Source: Methylovulum sp.
GTDB lineage: Bacteria; Pseudomonadota; Gammaproteobacteria; Methylococcales; Methylomonadaceae
NCBI GenBank assembly: GCA_028712695.1
Contig: JAQTQZ010000001.1
Location: 141,776 to 205,775 of the forward strand
Direction: 5' to 3'
Length of the DNA stretch: 64,000 nt
Within the stretch, counting starts at the first letter, position 1. Every line of letters starts with the position of its first letter. The notes below the pieces were generated by a model, which saw only the letters and a list, made by a program, of their open reading frames with translations, was not told the DNA's origin and did not search any database. The translations under genes were made by a program, and so were the position numbers. Of the stretch, positions 1 to 10,300 are shown piece by piece.

Positions 1-1
1 T

Positions 2-559
2 AGCGACTCATTGATGCTTCATCCTGAGCGTGATGATTTTGATATAGAGCCGAAAAAACCGTCCCGCTATGAGGTTAATGATCCGTCTGCTGATCTTTTT
101 GATGACACTGACGGGCTATTTGATTTATCCGAAGACTATGATGGGATAGAACCATCTGCGCCGCGGTTTATAACGCCTGACATTATCCAATTTAGTATTT
201 TTGCCAAAGCGCCTGAAGGTTTTAATGGCTTCGACTTGTTTAACGCGTTCCAGATAGTCGGTTTGGAATACGGTAGCCTAAAAATATTTGAACGTCTGGA
301 TGCTAATCGTTTCGTGGACTTTGGCGTGGCCTGCATGGTCGAGCCGGGTACATTTCCAAGCACCGATTTGGAAACATTTTACTGTCCAGGGATTGTGTTT
401 TTTATGCAACCTAGTGTGCTTGATGATGCGGTCACAGTTTTTGACGATTTTGTAGAAACCATAAAACTATTGGTCGTCGAGCTTGATGGTGAGGCACGAG
501 ATCATCTGCGGCAACCGCTGACTGATACAACCATACAAATGTTTCGGCAAAGCTTATAA
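2..559 (+). CDS. zipA: Cell division protein ZipA, C-terminal part (5' end outside window)
   Basis: ZipA anchors FtsZ to the inner membrane, and its C-terminal domain binds the FtsZ tail. The visible reading frame is open from the first bases with no stop upstream, so the N-terminal membrane helix probably lies to the left; a TTG at 11 and ATG at 14 are available but unlikely starts. Residues of about 55-182 match the ZipA globular domain: a hydrophobic first strand, an FNGFDLFNAF segment, EPGTF, PGIVFFMQ and the closing LTDTTIQMFRQ helix. The stretch before it is acidic and Pro-rich, like the ZipA linker. ligA, the common downstream neighbour, is absent; IS debris follows instead. Identification is by remembered family motifs. 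Confidence 0.85.
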   Translation, partial: SDSLMLHPERDDFDIEPKKPSRYEVNDPSADLFDDTDGLFDLSEDYDGIEPSAPRFITPDIIQFSIFAKAPEGFNGFDLFNAFQIVGLEYGSLKIFERLDANRFVDFGVACMVEPGTFPSTDLETFYCPGIVFFMQPSVLDDAVTVFDDFVETIKLLVVELDGEARDHLRQPLTDTTIQMFRQSL

Positions 560-706
560 AAATACAGTTCAGGAAGTGGTGATAGTTACCAGATAGGTTA
601 TGCCTTCCTAGGCTAGGGCTAACCTATGCGCAAAACGGTCAACTTTTCGGTTTTCCATTATGCAAAAATATTGTAAAAGGGCTGGAAACAGCCTCAGTGG
701 ATACCC

Positions 707-862
707 ATGATTACCCTAGAATTGACAGCACAACAACTGGACGAACTGTATGACGGGCTGTCATCAAACGGCAATCCGTCCGCCTGGAAAAAATGCCTGG
801 CCGTTTACCTCTGAGCGAAAGGTTATCCGCGTGATAGGGTTGCGGATATTGTAATGGTCTAG
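707..862 (+). pseudogene. IS630-family transposase, N-terminal remnant
   Basis: An ATG at 707 opens a frame that reads like the helix-turn-helix N-terminus of IS630-type transposases (LELTAQQLDELYDGL, then KKCLAVYL). A TGA at 812-814 breaks it, but the same frame continues with AKGYPRDRVADIV, the expected next helix, before a TAG. Nothing of the DDE catalytic domain follows. It is a decayed 5' fragment. A 3' fragment of the same family lies at 13.3 kb on the other strand, but there is no evidence that they were one copy. Confidence 0.6.
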
Positions 863-1206
863 TAATTTTGGTCAGTCAGAAGAGTCCCTTATACTCCTGA
901 CAGAACCCCAAGAGGAGGAGCATAACAAAACGTAAAACCTTCACCCCTGCCTTCACGCCTAACATAATAGCAACCGATAAGCCACAGTGCATGACCTCAG
1001 CTATTCACTTCTTGTGTCCTAACTTCCACAGTAAAGGCAATATTTGTGCTAATGCAAGGAGAGCAACAAATGCGAATGGAAAATATGACTGATAATTGTC
1101 ATACAGTTTATAGCTATCTGTACTTATTTAGAAGTTACGCATTGACAGCCAAGTTATAATATGAAGTTTGAAGTCACACAAACATCAGCCACCGGAAGGC
1201 TAGCCA
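863..1206 (+). mobile_element. IS3-family 5' remnant (orfA start) and intergenic debris
   Basis: There is no intact gene here. A GAGGAGG-type ribosome site at about 911-919 precedes a frame starting at 922 that reads ITKRKTFTPAF, the classic start of IS3-family OrfA, with the ATG mutated to ATA. Similarity is lost after about 960. From about 1000 to 1206 I see only AT-rich sequence leading into the next transposase fragment; the left end of that element probably lies here, but I cannot fix it. Confidence 0.5.
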
Positions 1207-1637
1207 ATGATCAGGAAAAACACCCGCCCCAGCACCGCCCGCTGCACCCTGCTGATGTACATCAGCTTCCTGCTGGGCGAACCCAAATACGGCAGTTGCA
1301 GCCGTCTGGCAGGCGTGATGGACATTTCCCACGATAGCGCGAACCGCTTCCTGCAACGGGAATGCTACGAGGGCAAGGATTTGTACAACGAATCCGCGCC
1401 GCTCCTGATCCTGAAAGGCGGCACGTTGGGCGTCGACGACAGCGGGCTGGACAAGCCGTACAGCCAATACCTGGCCTTCGTCGGTCACTTCTGGTCTGGC
1501 AAGCACAAGCGTTCCGTGAAGGGGACCAACCTCATCACGCTGTATTATACGGACACCAAAGGGCAGCACCTGCCCGTCAACTTCCGCGTCTATGATTTAT
1601 GCCCCAGAGGTACAAGTCGGAAGGCAATGCCAAAAAT
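1207..1637 (+). pseudogene. DDE transposase (IS4/IS701-like), 5' fragment
   Basis: The frame from ATG 1207 encodes about 130 residues of a DDE transposase. It has a conserved first catalytic block (GVDDSGLDKPYSQYLAFVG), then SGKHKRSVKGTNLITL and PVNFRVYD. After VYD the frame drifts, but another frame just before 1638 reads KSEGNAKN, the expected continuation, which suggests a small insertion/frameshift. The gene is then cut exactly at the left terminal repeat of the IS1-family element. Related transposases are about 330-350 residues, so more than half is missing. Codon use is more GC-rich than in the neighbouring chromosomal genes. Confidence 0.65.
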
Positions 1638-1652
1638 GGTAGTGGTTAACGT

Positions 1653-2402
1653 TTAACTGAAATGGGTCAAATTATATTCGTGTATAAAAACTTGCAGTGC
1701 GATGCGGTGGAATTCGTCACTTTTGGAAAAGGCCAACGATTTGCGGACAAAGCGGGCTAAGCGCTGACGCAGGGTGTTATTCCAGCGTTCGACATGCGCC
1801 GTTTGCCCGGTTTCCTTGCCAACCGACTGGCGGTTTTCCCCAAACACGCCCTGGTAGGCTTGCCAGAAGCCGCTGTAGGTATGGGCCGCCCGATAAGTTT
1901 CGGGAATACCTGCCCCAAGCGTGCCAGCATTTTTCGCGAAAGCTGAAATGGGATCCGTCCGATTTCAGCGGCGAAAAATTTGCTGGCGATTATTGCCTTC
2001 GGCTGCCCGCGTTCGTCCTGTGTCCGCCGCAGCGCGCAACTCCCCTACGGTACGCTGCGCACCACTGGCTACCCCAAATGACTTGACGTCGTGTCGGGAT
2101 GCCTTGCATTTTGTCTCCGCCCTCGCTACCGCTCGGACTCCGACAAAACGCCCGGCCCTACGGCTACGCGGGGGGGCGCCGTACACCGCTCCACTAACAT
2201 TACGCTTCCTGTACTCCTTCAAAGCTGGCGGCAACTGTCCGCGCTCCGGTCGCCTGCAAACCAGGACACGACTTGCCGGGTGCGGCGACAGGGCGGGCGC
2301 CACCCACACCCAGCAGGCGTTGGCCTTACATTGGACAAATGACCGGGGCTCGTCCAGCTCCAGTACGTCTTCCGGCTGGGCCGGCGCCAACGTGGTTTCC
2401 AA
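1653..2402 (-). pseudogene. insB: IS1-family InsB transposase, disrupted
   Basis: Three pieces of InsB are recognisable in order on the minus strand: LAPAQPEDVLELDEPRSFVQ (the first catalytic Asp region) from 2402, then after a frame change CRRTRQVVSWFAGDRSADSC, and finally HVERWNNTLRQRLARFVRK near 1790-1740. Between the second and third pieces lies an unrelated insert of about 0.32 kb. The gene therefore has at least one frameshift and one insertion and cannot make a normal transposase. Confidence 0.8.
1907..2229. mobile_element. Hairpin-rich non-coding insert inside IS1 (MITE-like)
   Basis: This block separates two parts of insB that should be contiguous, so it is an insertion. It is GC-rich and contains two strong inverted repeats: GCCAGCATTTTTCGC at 1923-1937 pairing with 1971-1987 (with inner arms AGCTGAAAT/ATTTCAGC), and GCATTTTGTC at 2106-2115 pairing with GACAAAACGC at 2142-2151. 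No plausible protein is encoded; the long open frames across it are compositional. Exact boundaries are uncertain by several bases; a partial GCTT duplication may mark them. It could be a MITE or a structured mobile RNA. Confidence 0.5.
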
Positions 2403-2412
2403 GGGCCGTAAA

Positions 2413-2673
2413 TTACGGGCTTTTTTTTAACCAGGCGGCCACGGTTTGGCGGGCAACCCCGAAGGTGCGCTCCAGCCCACGTAGGCTCGAACGCTCGTGG
2501 CAAGCCCGCAGGATTTCAGCTTTTCGTTCTTCGCTGTAGCCATAATCAGGGGCCAACGTACCGTAGCAACCACAGGCCTGGCAATGGAACTTTTGTTTGC
2601 CTGCCTTGGTTTTGCCGTTGCGGGTCAGCTTGCTGCTACCGCAGCGGGTGCAAGTGGGGGGTTTTGTTATCAT
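2413..2673 (-). CDS. insA: IS1-family InsA (DNA-binding N-terminal protein)
   Basis: InsA binds IS1 ends, and in the family is joined to InsB by a -1 frameshift to make the transposase. The 86-residue product has a zinc-ribbon with Cys pairs (CTRCGSSKLTRNGKTKAGK, then FHCQACG), followed by the helix-turn-helix RGLERTFGVARQTVAAWLKK. Full length for the family, and it ends on an A-rich stretch (AAAAAAAGC on the minus strand) of the kind used for frameshifting. InsB downstream is broken, so the element is probably unable to move itself. Confidence 0.85.
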   Translation of the reverse strand: MITKPPTCTRCGSSKLTRNGKTKAGKQKFHCQACGCYGTLAPDYGYSEERKAEILRACHERSSLRGLERTFGVARQTVAAWLKKSP

Positions 2674-2717
2674 GTCACCAATTTTACACGAAACAGTTAA
2701 ATCTCAACCACTACCGG

Positions 2718-2825
2718 CAGGCTGTATTTGAATATATTGAAGTTTTTTACAACCGTGAGCGACTGCATTCTGCCAATGGCTACTCGTCGCCAATAGACTA
2801 CGAATTGCAGCACAAAGCTGCTTGA
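2718..2825 (+). pseudogene. IS3-family OrfB C-terminal remnant
   Basis: The frame starting immediately right of the IS1 end reads FEYIEVFYNRERLHSANGYS, then SPIDYE and a TGA. This is the characteristic C-terminus of IS3-family OrfB integrases (YNRxRLHSANGYxSPxDYE). Only about 36 codons remain. Together with the orfA start at 922 it may be the other end of the same IS3 copy, whose middle was replaced by other IS material. Confidence 0.75.
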
Positions 2826-3122
2826 CCATGTGTCCGGGAAAGTGTTGACACATCAGTGTCATGGTGGGCTATTTTACAGGAGGGGGCCGTGTTGTTCAAA
2901 GGTGATGGGTGTATATGCGCTTGCCTTGGCAGTAGTTTATGTTAGATACCGAACAGACGGCATTTAATGTTGCAGTTAAGCTTCTTTTCAATACGGCAAT
3001 GGCGAGTAGCGGCTTGCCACAAAAAAGGTATTGACCGTATGTCATCGGCATGATGTCGATAAGCGATATTAAACTGATACCAAGCGGCGCGAAAACGCCT
3101 AGCAACATCTAAGGATAAACCC
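2826..3122. other. Intergenic leader of the stress-protein cluster
   Basis: There is no gene here. Short minus-strand open frames have no family resemblance. The right part should carry the promoter for the gene at 3123; a Shine-Dalgarno-like AAGGAT lies just before its ATG. Confidence 0.4.
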
Positions 3123-3410
3123 ATGAAAACCAAAGACCAGTATATAGAAAGCCTAGCAGCTGAACTGAAAGAATGGAGCGCCCAGATTGACCTTTTGAGC
3201 GCCAAGGCCGAAAACGCGATAGCTGATGTGAAGCTCAGGTATGAAGAAGATCTCAATACATTACGCGCCAAACAGCATGAAGCCGCTAACAAGATAAAAG
3301 AGTTGGAGGAATCCAGCGGCGACGCGTGGCAGGCCATCAAAGAGACTGCGGATAGCGTCTGGGATGACCTTAGGGCGGGTGTGGATAGGGTCGCTTCCAA
3401 ATTCAATTGA
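3123..3410 (+). CDS. Sll1863-family coiled-coil stress protein
   Basis: A 95-residue, highly charged, almost entirely helical protein with heptad-like patterning throughout. It ends in an amphipathic SSGDAWQAIKETADSVWDDL segment, the signature tail of small proteins annotated as sll1863 family stress response proteins. There is no signal peptide or membrane span. ATG 3123 is preceded by AAGGAT. It is followed by two tiny membrane proteins (DUF3096 and DUF3309 type), a grouping often seen in stress-induced loci. The molecular role of the family is not established; a cytoplasmic or membrane-associated stress role is inference. Confidence 0.65.
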   Translation: MKTKDQYIESLAAELKEWSAQIDLLSAKAENAIADVKLRYEEDLNTLRAKQHEAANKIKELEESSGDAWQAIKETADSVWDDLRAGVDRVASKFN

Positions 3411-3463
3411 GCCAAATCCGGCCATTAAATTAGGCTATTTTTTTCCTTATCTAAGGAGGCTCC

Positions 3464-3604
3464 ATGAATATTGCAATAGAACCCTTGCTCGCCCTTGTGA
3501 TGGGCATATTGATTTTGCTAGTGCCAAGGTTTTTAAATTATTTTGTGGCCGTTTATTTGATTGTCGTGGGTATCTTGGGGCTAACGCACCATACCCTGAT
3601 ATAG
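3464..3604 (+). CDS. Small membrane protein, DUF3096 type
   Basis: A 46-residue product with a very clear ribosome-binding site (AAGGAGG, 3453-3459). Two hydrophobic helices (about residues 8-20 and 25-40) are separated by PRFLNY, and the protein ends GLTHHTLI. The pattern of a short N-terminus, LALVMGILILLVPR and a second helix IVVGILGL is that of DUF3096 proteins. Function unknown. It sits between the sll1863-like gene and a DUF3309-like gene on the same strand, so co-expression is likely. Confidence 0.7.
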   Translation: MNIAIEPLLALVMGILILLVPRFLNYFVAVYLIVVGILGLTHHTLI

Positions 3605-3682
3605 AGGGATTCCAGAACTAAGGCCACGTCATTTTGGAACAGATTTAAATTCAACGTTCTTTAGTCTAACAGGAGCATTACC

Positions 3683-3841
3683 ATGTCACTCGGCACAATC
3701 TTACTCGTAATTCTCATCCTAATGCTTATTGGTGTCTTTCCAACCTGGCCACATAGCCGCAGCTGGGGTTATGGCCCCAGCAGCGGGCTAGGCCTGATCT
3801 TTATCATCTTATTGATACTGCTCTTATTGGGCAAAATTTAG
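3683..3841 (+). CDS. Small membrane protein, DUF3309 type
   Basis: A 52-residue protein preceded by AGGAG (3671-3675). It has two hydrophobic segments separated by a central FPTWPHSRSWGYGPSSG loop, the hallmark of the DUF3309 family, whose members are short two-helix proteins with a W/H/G-rich turn. Function unknown. It is the third member of a small stress/membrane cluster. Confidence 0.7.
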   Translation: MSLGTILLVILILMLIGVFPTWPHSRSWGYGPSSGLGLIFIILLILLLLGKI

Positions 3842-4308
3842 CTGCGGAGCCAATCTGTTCTGTTTGTGTGCATTAGGTCGCGGTACTAGTGGTGGATTAG
3901 GGAGCATACTAGGTATCGCTTTATTTACGGAAGGCTAGGCTCTGTTGACATTTCAAAAATAAGTTTTCAAAAACAATCGGTTATGAGTATAGAGAAAAGC
4001 CGTAACTTGTTGAAATACAGAGAGGTTTTACTAAACGTCAACAGAACCTAGTGAGGCTGTAAAAATAGTCTGAAATATCCAAAAATTACCCTTCTTTTTT
4101 AACGGCTTATTCCCCAGGCAATACGTTAACTGCTGATATTTCGATTCTTTGCTCATAGACATTACTTATATGTTGGCTAAGACGGAATAAAATACAGGAC
4201 TGCCGATGCCGAACATGGATTGCCGCATTGGCTGTCGCCATGACCTGAATGTTCAAAACCTATTACAGTCAGCGATTCGCTTAATTTTATTTGGCTTGGA
4301 GAATCAGC
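3842..4308. other. Intergenic region before the glucan synthase
   Basis: No coding sequence. It contains the 109-bp MITE described separately (3939-4047). The rest (4052-4308) presumably carries the promoter of the large gene downstream; a GGAG ribosome site (4297-4300) precedes ATG 4309. Confidence 0.5.
3935..4051. mobile_element. 109-bp MITE with CTAG target duplication
   Basis: Terminal inverted repeats GCTCTGTTGACATTT (3939-3953) and AAACGTCAACAGAAC (4033-4047) pair with two mismatches. CTAG lies directly outside each end (3935-3938 and 4048-4051). That fits the YTAR target of IS5/IS427-type elements. The interior has no reading frame. The same end sequence (GTTCTGTTGACAT, preceded by TTAG) begins the IS5-like remnant at 48092, the likely parent family. 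Confidence 0.75.
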
Positions 4309-7300
4309 ATGACAAAATGGCAGGAACGAAGACAGCATGTTAGAGTCGGGCACCCGGGTGGTGAGGAACCCATCCGTTTCGAGCTGTTCAGCATCGAACG
4401 GTTAGAACAGCATGCGGTGAGTTTGGCGCAAGCGCAAAAAGTCAGTGGCCGTAAACAAGGACGGAAACTGATTCCGCGGGTGCATGATAATTCCCAAGTT
4501 TTACTTGAAGCCTATCAAGCCGCCGCCAAGTCGGTCCGTCAGCATCATGTCATCACGCCAGCGGCGGAATGGCTACTGGATAATTTTCACATCATCGAAG
4601 AACAGGTTAGCGACATCCTCATCGATTTGCCCGAAAGCTATTATTGGGAGCTGCCCAAGTTGGCCGAAGGTGTGCTGGCGGGCTATCCTCGGGTCTACGG
4701 CGTCGCCTGGGCATTGGTGGCCCATACCGACAGCCGTTTTGCCCCGGAATTATTGATGCATTTCGTGGCGGCTTATCAAAACGTCGAACCGCTTACGCTC
4801 GGCGAACTTTGGGCGATACCGATTACACTGCGGGTGTTGCTGGTCGAAAATCTCCGTCGGCTGGCCGTTCGCATCATGCACTCCCAAACCGGTCGCTTGC
4901 TGGCGGACGAGTTTGTCGATCTGATCGAACAAATTGCCGTTCAAAGCGATAAGCCGGACTCGCCGCTGCCTGCGGCGGTATTACCCGGCATCGAGATGCA
5001 GCAAGCATACGTGGTCCAGATCCTGCAGCGTTTGCACGAACCGCATCCGGGTACCGCAGTTTCCCTCGACTTCCTGAATGACTGGTTGGACAAGCAAGGC
5101 GCTAGCCTTGATGACATTGTGCATCGGGAGCACGCCGACCAGGTCGCCGATAATTTGACGGTTCGCAACATCATTACCAGCATGCGTGCCATCTCAGTAT
5201 TCGAATGGCCCCGGTTCGTCGAGGATGCGAGCCTAGTGGACAAGCGCCTGCGTGCTTACGACGGTTATGCTGCGATGGATTTTCTGACCCGTGATCGTTA
5301 CCGCCATGCGATAGAGGAGCTTGCCAGGCGCTCGCCGTATCCCGAAGTGGTAATTACGGATAAGGTGATCGCCAAGATCCAGCACATCAGCGAACAGTCT
5401 GTTACCGAGGGACGCCAGCAGGAACCGGGTCACTACCTGATCGGCGCTGGCCGGTACGCGTTCGAACGGGAAGTCGATTATCGACCTTCGCTAAAACAAC
5501 ATCTGTTGCGTGCCTATGTTGCGCATGCGGGCTTCGCTTATGTGGGTAGCCTTGTCCTGTTGACAGGGCTGTTGCTTGCATTGCCTTTGAACGCGAGCTT
5601 TGCCGCCGGACTTAGCGGTTTTCCACTATTCCTGCTTGCGCTGTTCGGTGTATTTCCGGCATCGGATATCGCCGTAGGCTTGGTGAACAGGTTTATCATT
5701 GCGGGTCTTCCGCCTCGTCATTTGCCACGACTCGAACTGAAGGACGGGGTGCCTAAGGCATTGAGCACGTTTGTCGTCGTACCGACGATGTTTGCCAGCG
5801 AGGCCGAGGTAAAAGACCAAGTCGGGCAGATGGAAATCCGTTATCTTGCCAATCCGGACGGCGAGGTGCGCTTTGCCCTGCTGTCAGATTGGAGTGATGC
5901 CGAGCTGGAAACGATGCCGGACGACAACAGGCTACTAAGTGTAGCCGTTACTGCGATAATCGCACTTAACGCCAAATACGGAGGGCAGCGCTTCTTTGTA
6001 TTCCACCGCAAGCGCTTGTGGAATCCCTGCGAAGGCAAGTGGATGGGATGGGAACGCAAGCGCGGCAAGCTCCACGAATTCAATCGTCTCTTGCGTGGTG
6101 CTACCGATACGTCTTTTTTGCCGATTGCCGGCCAGCCAGCCACAGCACCGCCAGATGTCTGCTATGTCATCACCCTCGATGCGGGCACGAAATTGCCGAT
6201 GGGTGTTATCTCCCAACTGGTGGGCGTGGCCGCCCATCCATTGAACAGTCCGGTGTTCGATCTAGCCAGCCGGTGTGTCATCGACGGCTACGGCATCCTC
6301 CAGCCACGCGTAACGCCGACTTTGCCGCTACGCCAGGAACACTCGATGTTTCACCGGATTTTTGCCGGAGCTTCCGGCACCGACGCTTATTCCAGTTCGG
6401 TATCCGAACTTTATCAAGATTTGTTCGCATTGGGCACATACAACGGCAAGGGCTTGTACCATGTAGACACGTTCGAAGCGGCGTTGGCCGGACGCGTACC
6501 GGACAACACCCAACTCAGCCATGATTTGTTCGAGAGCGTATACGCCCGTTGCGCACTGGTCAGCGATATCGAGTTTTTCGAAGAATTCCCTTCCCACACC
6601 GAAGTGGCGGCATCGCGTGAGCACCGCTGGGCTAGGGGCGATTGGCAGCTGCTGCCTTGGATCTTTGGGCCTCTCGGCAAGGGTATGCCCGTGATTGGGC
6701 GCTGGAAGATGCTCGACAATTTGCGCCGCTCCCTCTCGGCTCCTGGCGCTTTCTTCGCACTGGTCGCAAGCTGGGCGATACCGGACGCGCCGCAGTTGAT
6801 GCTGATCGGTTTCGTACTGACGGCGTTGGCCTTTCCCGCGCTGTTGGCGGTCACGAGCGTTCTCAGGTTGCCCAGTCGCGGCGTCTCGTTGGGTACTCAT
6901 CTGCGTGCGGCGACAGAGAATGTGCTGTGGGCATTTGGTAACAGCTTGGTCGCGTTGACCTTACTCGCACAACACGCTTGGCGAATGATGGACGCCATCT
7001 TCAGCACCTTGGTGCGGCTGTTTATTACCCATCGACAATTGCTGAAATGGGTCACCGCCCTGCAGGCAAAAGCTGCGGCGGGCAATGCACTGGAGAATCT
7101 CATCCGGCCCTTGGGTAGTTCGTCTACGGTCGTCATTGCCGCTGGCGCCGTGGTGTTGCTGTTCAACCCGGCGGGTATCACGGTCGCGGCGCCGTTCCTG
7201 CTGTTATGGTGGCTGGCGCCGGTCGTCGCCCGCGCGTTGAGCCTCCCGCCCAAACTGGATCCGGACGAATCGTTGCTGCCTCAAGATAGCCAACAATTGC

Positions 7301-10300
7301 GCCTGATCGGAAGACGTATCTGGCGCTTTTTCACGACCTTCGTAACGGCGGAGGAACACTATCTGCCGCCGGATAATTTCCAGGAAGACCCGCAACCCGT
7401 TATCGCCCATCGCAGTTCACCGACCAATTTCGGCCTTTATCTGTTGTCTGTCACAGCGGCGAGGGATTTCGGCTGGATCGGGTTGATGGATACGGTCGAC
7501 CGGCTCGAAGCCACGCTGACCACACTCACTGCGTTGCCGCGGCTACACGGCCATTTCTATAACTGGTACGATACCAGCGATCTGCATATCTTGGAACCTC
7601 GGTATGTATCGACTGTGGATAGCGGCAATCTTGCCGGACATCTGCTCACACTGGTGCAAAGCTGCCGGGAAATGCTGGGGCGGCCGCTTGCGTTATCCTC
7701 CGCGTTGACAGGTCTGTCCGATACCCATCAACTGCTCATGGACGCGCTGGCCCATATCACCGATGACCGGCGCACGCTCACCGTTACATTGAAAGAGCTG
7801 CGACAAAAAGGTATCGTCCTCGGTGAGCTTTTTGGCAGCCATCCTGCCAGCCCGGATGAATGGAGCCGCCTGTGGCGGCAGTTGGCACTCGGCGCAGACA
7901 CGCTGCATGATCTAGTGCGCGCCTATAGCGCCGAACGCGGTGACACCGGCGACAACGAAATGCTGTCATGGGTCACCTTGCTGCGCGATGACATCCGTTC
8001 CCATGTGCGTGATGTGGATAGCCTGATTCCTTGGATTCATTTCGCGGCCCGACTTGACACGAGTCCAGAACTGGCAGCGCTTGGTAAACAGTTGACGCTG
8101 GAAACCCGTTTGGGTGAGCTTGCCGGCTGCTATGCGCTGGGCTTGGCCGATCTTGAGGCATCGTCTGCTGGTGCTATGTTTGATGGTTCTAGCATCACCC
8201 CAGATGGATTGAAAACGCTGGCAAAGCGGTTACGGAGCGGCAAAGAGCAGGCTGAAACGCTCACCGAACGATTGGAAAACATGGCGGCACAAATGGACGC
8301 CTTATTCCACGAAATGGATTTCAGCTTTCTTTATGACAGCCAATGCCACTTGTTCTCGATTGGCTATCGGGTGATGGAAGGTACGCTTGATCCCAGTTAT
8401 TACGACCTGTTGGCCTCCGAGGCGCGTCTTTCCAGTTTCGTCGCAATCGCCAAACGCGATGTGCCGGGCACGCACTGGTTCCACCTTGGCCGCCGGGTGA
8501 CACGCGTAGCGCATGGCACTGCGTTGCTGTCGTGGTCGGGGTCGATGTTCGAATACCTGATGCCTTCTTTGGTGATGTTCACCCCGCGTTACAGCCTGCT
8601 CGACCAAACCTGCCGCCAAGTCGTGAAGCGGCAGATCGAATACGGCAAAGAACGCGGTGTGCCGTGGGGTGTTTCGGAGTCGGCTTTTAACGGTCGTGAC
8701 CTCTTTTATACTTATCAATATGCCGCTTTTGGCGTACCCGGGCTAGGGATGAAGCGCGGACTCGGCGAAGACCTGGTGATCTCTCCCTACGCAACGGCTC
8801 TGGCCGCGATGTACCTCCCGCATGCCGCCGTGGAAAACTTCGACCGCCTGGAAAATGAAGGCGCATTGGGTCGCTTCGGTTTTTATGAAGCGCTCGATTT
8901 CACGCCGGTTCGGCTTGCGGAAGACCAGAGGGTCGCTATAGTGCGTTGTTACATGGCCCATCACCAGGGCATGTCCCTAGTGGCTTTTGCCAATGTCGTG
9001 CATAACGGGGCGATGCGCCATCGCTTCCATCGCGCGGCGCTGATTATGGCAGCTGACTTGTTGCTGCAAGAACGCATCCCGCTCGGCGCAGATACCAGCA
9101 GCCTGCCGGTGCTCCTAGACCTTTCCGAAGTCAAGGAGTCCGTGCAGCCACCGATCCGGCGTGTACCTTCACCCACGTCTTTTATCCCGTCAACCCGTCT
9201 GTTGTCCAACGGCCGTTATGTGGTAATGATCACTGCCGCCGGATCCGGTTACAGCCTATGGAAGAACCTCGCGGTGACACGTTGGCGCGAAGACGTGACA
9301 CGGGATGCTTGGGGCAGTTATCTCTATCTGCGCGATGTTGCAAACGGCCAAGTCTGGTCTGCAGGATACCAGCCGACGGTCGTGCCTCCCGATGAATACG
9401 AGGTGGTCTTTGCTGAAGACCGCGTCCGCATCACCCGTACGGATGGCAGTATCGTCAGCACCCTGGAGATTGTCGTTTCGCCAGAGGACGATGCGGAAAT
9501 CCGCCGTCTGAGCCTTACTAATACCGGGTTGCACACCCTGGAAATCGAGATAACTTCCTACGCCGAGGTTGTGCTTGCGCCCTTTCCGGCCGATATAGCG
9601 CATCCTGCTTTTTCCAATCTATTCGTCCAGACCGAGTATTTGCCCCAAGCGCGTGCGCTGATCGCCGGACGGCACCGGCGGTCACCCGGTAACTCGGACA
9701 TCTGGGCGGCCCATGTTTTGGCCGATGACCGAACTGACGACGGTCTCCAATACGAGACCGACCGCGGCCGATTTATCGGCCGCGGGCAAACGTTGCGGGA
9801 ACCCATTGCGGTGATGGATGGCCGCCCGCTAACCAATACCGTTGGCGCCGTTCTCGATCCGATATTTAGTTTGCGCACACGGGTTCGCATTGCAGCGGGC
9901 GCGACCCAACATGTGACATTCACCACTTTGGTTGCCGCCTCACGCCTAGAGGTAGTGGAACTGGCTGACAAATACCGCAATGCCGGTGCGTTCGAGCGTG
10001 TGTCCGCCATGGCATGGACGCATGCCCATGTGCAACTGTATCATCTGCGTACCAAACCGGATGAGGCCCAACTGTTTCAAGGTCTGGCGAACCGCTTGGT
10101 CTATGCCGATCCCTCGTTGCGCTCAGTCGACAAGTTGGTGCAGACAAATAGTCTGAATGTCACCGGGCTGTGGCGATTTGGCATATCGGGGGACAGACCT
10201 ATCGTCTTGTTGCGCGTAACCGAGTATGAAGACCGCGCCTTTGTCGAACAATTGCTGCGTGCCCACGAATACTGGCGCATGAAAGGCCTTGCCATCGATC

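Larger units (their letters stand above)
1638..2715 (-). mobile_element. IS1-family insertion sequence, interrupted
   Basis: Imperfect terminal inverted repeats bound the element: GGTAGTGGTTAACGTTTAAC from 1638, and the complementary form GGTAGTGGTTGAGATTTAAC reading inward from 2715. It carries insA (2413-2673) and a broken insB on the minus strand. Without the roughly 0.32-kb insert at 1907-2229 its length would be about 756 bp, right for IS1 (about 768 bp). No 8-9 bp target duplication is visible (GCCAAAAAT at left, GGCAGGCTG at right), and the flanks belong to two different transposases, so it marks a rearrangement junction. Confidence 0.85.

Noticed and set aside
2103..2230. Possible integron attC site in the hairpin insert
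   Set aside because: The core sites do not fit RYYYAAC/GTTRRRY, and no integrase or cassette array is present.
1965..2402. Long minus-strand open frame across the IS1 insert
   Set aside because: Only its first part is InsB; the rest runs through the GC-rich hairpin insert and has no family features.
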